Of a DNA stretch of 64,000 bases, positions 61,839 to 64,000 are shown piece by piece. Where the stretch lies: contig CAZEQK010000007.1 of the NCBI GenBank assembly GCA_964514395.1, positions 1-64,000 of the forward strand, given 5' to 3'. How positions within the stretch are numbered: position 1 is the first letter of the stretch; each line of letters opens with the position of its first letter. The position numbers were made by a program, and so were the translations under genes. The stretch is from CAZEQK01 sp964514395 (GTDB lineage: Bacteria > Bacillota > Bacilli > Tepidibacillales > Tepidibacillaceae). The notes beneath the pieces were generated by a model that was given only the letters and a program-made list of their open reading frames with translations, was not told where the DNA came from and ran no database searches.

Positions 61839-62945
61839 CTAGCTTTTTTTCTTAATACCAAGAATTTCATTAACCACTTTATAAAGCATCATCCCATGTG
61901 ACGCTTTAAACAATAACGCAGTATTTGGCTTAAATTCTTTTCTTATATCAATGAGTAAATTTTCTTGATTAAGATAAGATTGGATGTTTTGCTTTGGATA
62001 ACCAGCTTCTATTGCTCCAGCCGCTATACTCATAGCATCCCTCCCATAGGTATATAATTTATCTATTTTTTTTCTAGCTAAATATCTTCCTACATCCTTA
62101 TGTGCTTTGGTTCTGTATTTACCCATTTCCAGCATTGAGCCTAAAACAGCAATTTTTCTCCCCTTAGCAATAACTGACAATACATCTATGCCTGCTTTTA
62201 CTGCATTAGGATTAGCACTGAAAGTATCATCAATAATCGTAATATTATTTCTCAAACGATAAATAGACAGTCTTCTTCTTGGCTTTTTATATGCTGCTAT
62301 GCCTTTCTGTATTTCTTTGGGTTTAAATCCTAATAGATTAGCTACAGCTATCGCAAATAATGCATTATAAATATTATGCTTTCCATATACAGGGATATAG
62401 AAGCCATATTTAGCACCGTTTATTTTTGTATCAAATATCATACCTGTTTTTGCGAATCGTACATTTTCAGCTAGATAATTTGCTGCTTTCTTTTGTCCTA
62501 CAGTTATGATTTTACCCTTGAAATTTTTTGTATCCAATAATTTAGAATTGGCATCATCAGCGTTCAAAAGCAATGTTCCCTTTTGCATCATGTATCTGAT
62601 TAAATCCGACTTTGTATTTGCTATTCCTCTAATATCACCATTAAAATTTCCAATATGAGCCGTTCCTACATTTGTAATTATTCCTATGTTTGGTTGTATA
62701 ATTTGACAGCTTCTTCGAATTTCTCCATGACGAGACATCCCATACTCTAATACTAACGCTTTTTGTAAGGCATTAATTCGTTCAGCACTCCTAGCAGTAT
62801 GACGTGGAGCATTTGCATTACCATATGTTTTTAATATATGCCAGCGCTGAATCAATATGGAGGCAATCATTTCCTTTGTCGTTGTTTTTCCTGCGCTCCC
62901 TGATATAGCAATAACTGGTCTATTTAAAACAAGAGGTTTAGCCAA
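61839..62945 (-). CDS. Mur ligase-family protein lacking the N-terminal domain
   Basis: This 368-residue protein has the central ATPase domain (ISGSAGKTTTKEMIASIL, NVGTAHIGNF, GKHNIYNALFAIAVANLLGF) and a C-terminal ligase domain (IDDTFSANPNAVKAGIDVL, VLGSMLEMG). This matches MurF but without its first about 90 residues that bind the UDP-MurNAc-peptide. The TTG start follows AAAGGAGAGG, and no missing N-terminal part is encoded upstream. It may ligate a different substrate, as in other short Mur-like ligases. It is probably not the essential MurF. Confidence 0.8.
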   Translation of the reverse strand: MAKPLVLNRPVIAISGSAGKTTTKEMIASILIQRWHILKTYGNANAPRHTARSAERINALQKALVLEYGMSRHGEIRRSCQIIQPNIGIITNVGTAHIGNFNGDIRGIANTKSDLIRYMMQKGTLLLNADDANSKLLDTKNFKGKIITVGQKKAANYLAENVRFAKTGMIFDTKINGAKYGFYIPVYGKHNIYNALFAIAVANLLGFKPKEIQKGIAAYKKPRRRLSIYRLRNNITIIDDTFSANPNAVKAGIDVLSVIAKGRKIAVLGSMLEMGKYRTKAHKDVGRYLARKKIDKLYTYGRDAMSIAAGAIEAGYPKQNIQSYLNQENLLIDIRKEFKPNTALLFKASHGMMLYKVVNEILGIKKKS

Positions 62946-63090
62946 GGTTTCCTCTCCTTTCTTCGTTAAAATACCTAAAATTCATTATTATCTTATGTTT
63001 TAGAAGAGGAACATGATTGGGTATTTACCTTATTATATGAATACCTATAAGCCCATTTCAAAGCAGTATAATAAAGATCTAAACGCTAAA

Positions 63091-63123
63091 AAGCCCTTTT
63101 AAACATATCATTTAAAAGGGCTT
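63091..63123 (-). terminator. Terminator after the peroxiredoxin gene
   Basis: AAGCCCTTTTAAA and TTTAAAAGGGCTT form a perfect 13-bp stem downstream of the peroxiredoxin. Confidence 0.85.
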
Positions 63124-63148
63124 CCTTCTATCCTTTTTAACATTTATA

Positions 63149-63742
63149 TTAGGAAAGCTTCCATTCCTTCCATACCTTTCCTACTAAATCCGGATGAGGC
63201 TTTAACGTTTGCTGTCCAGGCTGCCAACCAGCTGGTGTAACCTCTGTATAATTTGAGTTTCTTACATGCTGAAAGGCTTGAATCTGACGAAGGGTCTCAT
63301 CTACACGACGTCCTACTGCAGGTGTCAATACTTCCATTCCCTGAATAATGCCATCTGGATCAATAATAAATCGTCCACGCATGTCTACACCTTCAGTTTC
63401 TTTATAAACTCCATATTTCTTTCCTATGTCACCATTGTCCGTTAACATGGGGAAGGTTACACCGCCATCTACCATTTTGGAAAGCTCTTCATCATTCCAC
63501 ATTTTATGGACAAACATACTATCTGCACTAACAGAAAGTACCTGTACTCCTAAATTATCAAATTCCGCTTGTTTTGCAGCAACTGCTGCAACTTCTGTTG
63601 CTCAGACATAGGTAAAGTCACCAGGATAAAAGCAGAGCATCCGCCATTTACTATCATAATCTGAAAGCTTTAATTCTTTAAACTCACCCTGATGATATGC
63701 TTTTGCAGTAAAATCAGGTGCTTTTTGTCCAACTTGAATCAT
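63149..63742 (-). CDS. Selenocysteine-containing peroxiredoxin (UGA read as Sec47)
   Basis: The full frame has 197 residues if the in-frame UGA at 63604-63602 is read through. It starts MIQVGQKAPDFTAKAYHQGE and reaches FYPGDFTYV-UGA-ATEVAAVAAKQ. The UGA is exactly at the peroxidatic Cys of AhpC/Prx1-type enzymes (FTYVC[PA]TE), residue 47. Directly after it, TTGCAGC-AGTT-GCTGCAA (63591-63574) forms a 7-bp hairpin whose loop begins 18 bases past the UGA, as expected for a bacterial SECIS. The rest is intact (VTFPMLTDNGDIGKKYGVY, DMRGRFIIDPDG). The usual resolving Cys (VCP) is Thr (TEVTPAGWQPG). AGGAGTG precedes the ATG. Decoding needs SelB and tRNA-Sec, not seen here. Confidence 0.85.
63574..63604 (-). 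promoter_or_regulatory. UGA-Sec codon and SECIS-like hairpin
   Basis: Within the peroxiredoxin frame, UGA is followed by 10 bases and then a 7-bp stem closing the loop AGUU. G is the second loop base, as in bacterial SECIS models. Confidence 0.7.
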
Positions 63743-63884
63743 TCTATAATCACTCCTATATCAAAAATAATTTATTGACATTTATATTTTGGTTTTTTGT
63801 ATAAAAAAATATGCAGTATAGTCCTACATAATTTGCTTTATAGAGCAAATAATACCTTTATGAATAATAATGGAGGTATCAACT

Positions 63885-64000
63885 ATGCTCGAATATATCT
63901 TTAATAGAATTCTTAATAACATGAGTGACGAAATGATCCACAAAATAATGACAGAACCTTACGAAAATAATCTATTAGAAGGCTTAACTGTCACACAAAG
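63885..64000 (+). CDS. Partial gene running off the window
   Basis: TGGAGG lies 8 bases before the ATG. The frame is open to the window end: MLEYIFNRILNNMSDEMIHK, then IMTEPYENNLLEGLTVTQ. The MTEPYENNL segment faintly recalls the start of FMN-binding glutamate synthase-like proteins, but too little is present to assign it. Confidence 0.55.
   Translation, partial: MLEYIFNRILNNMSDEMIHKIMTEPYENNLLEGLTVTQ

Noticed and set aside
63149..63517. Peroxiredoxin read as a 122-residue protein starting at MFVHKMWND
   Set aside because: It would lack the catalytic half. The upstream frame is continuous with perfect family match except for the single UGA, so the longer Sec-containing gene is the better model.
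1..64000. CRISPR array or prophage
   Set aside because: No regularly spaced direct repeats and no phage structural, integrase or lysis genes were seen.

Overview
The window looks like chromosome from a low-GC, endospore-forming Firmicute of the Bacillales. It carries sporulation and germination genes (gerM, gerE, a spoVAF-like gene, sspI, a DUF1657 gene). Blocks of core genes follow the Bacillus subtilis order: ysnA/rdgB-rph-gerM-racE-ysmB-gerE, then sdhCAB-uvrC-trxA, mutS2, zapA-cvpA, and pheS-pheT-ysgA-sspI. A selenocysteine-type UGA in a peroxiredoxin and a molybdenum-cofactor-type riboswitch before modABC suggest a facultatively or strictly anaerobic lineage, for example one near Vulcanibacillus or Tepidibacillus. 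That placement is inference.

Layout. 0-1.5 kb is a decayed corner: a frameshifted zinc metalloprotease, a broken secreted protein and an IS3-type remnant. 1.6-9.1 kb holds tRNA-Arg, rdgB, rph, gerM, murI, a MarR regulator, gerE, an M24 peptidase and a pseudouridine synthase. 9.2-13.7 kb holds small membrane proteins, tpx, mntH with a DtxR/MntR-like palindrome, and a chemoreceptor. 14-27 kb holds sdhCAB, uvrC, trxA, spoVAF-like, an MFS carrier, DUF350 and mutS2. Two copies of an unidentified, highly conserved 165-bp structured element lie in opposite orientation, one downstream of the sdh operon start and one just upstream of mutS2.

27-49 kb is accessory and sits where Bacillus would go straight from mutS2 to polX/cvpA/zapA. 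It is rich in metal and redox functions: a two-component system with a ResA-like thioredoxin, csoR-copA-copZ behind a CsoR-type operator, a Fur-boxed but frameshifted FTR1 iron permease, an unannotated 55-residue His/Cys-rich peptide, a blue-copper protein, SHOCT proteins, a CstR-like regulator and a bmrCD-type ABC exporter with a leader-peptide attenuator. Several genes here are broken. A 100-N gap at 35.6 kb has identical 55-bp ends and is probably a scaffolding artefact.

49-64 kb returns to core genes: cvpA, zapA, pheT, pheS with a T-box leader, an rRNA methyltransferase, a TrkA-type potassium regulator, sspI, an M42 peptidase and nhaA. These are followed by riboswitch-modABC, a truncated Mur ligase, and a peroxiredoxin whose peroxidatic residue is encoded by UGA followed by a SECIS-like hairpin.

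The most notable result is this selenoprotein peroxiredoxin together with a decayed glutaredoxin in the copper operon. The glutaredoxin also has UGA at its redox-active Cys codon, followed by a hairpin with a similar AGUU-type loop.
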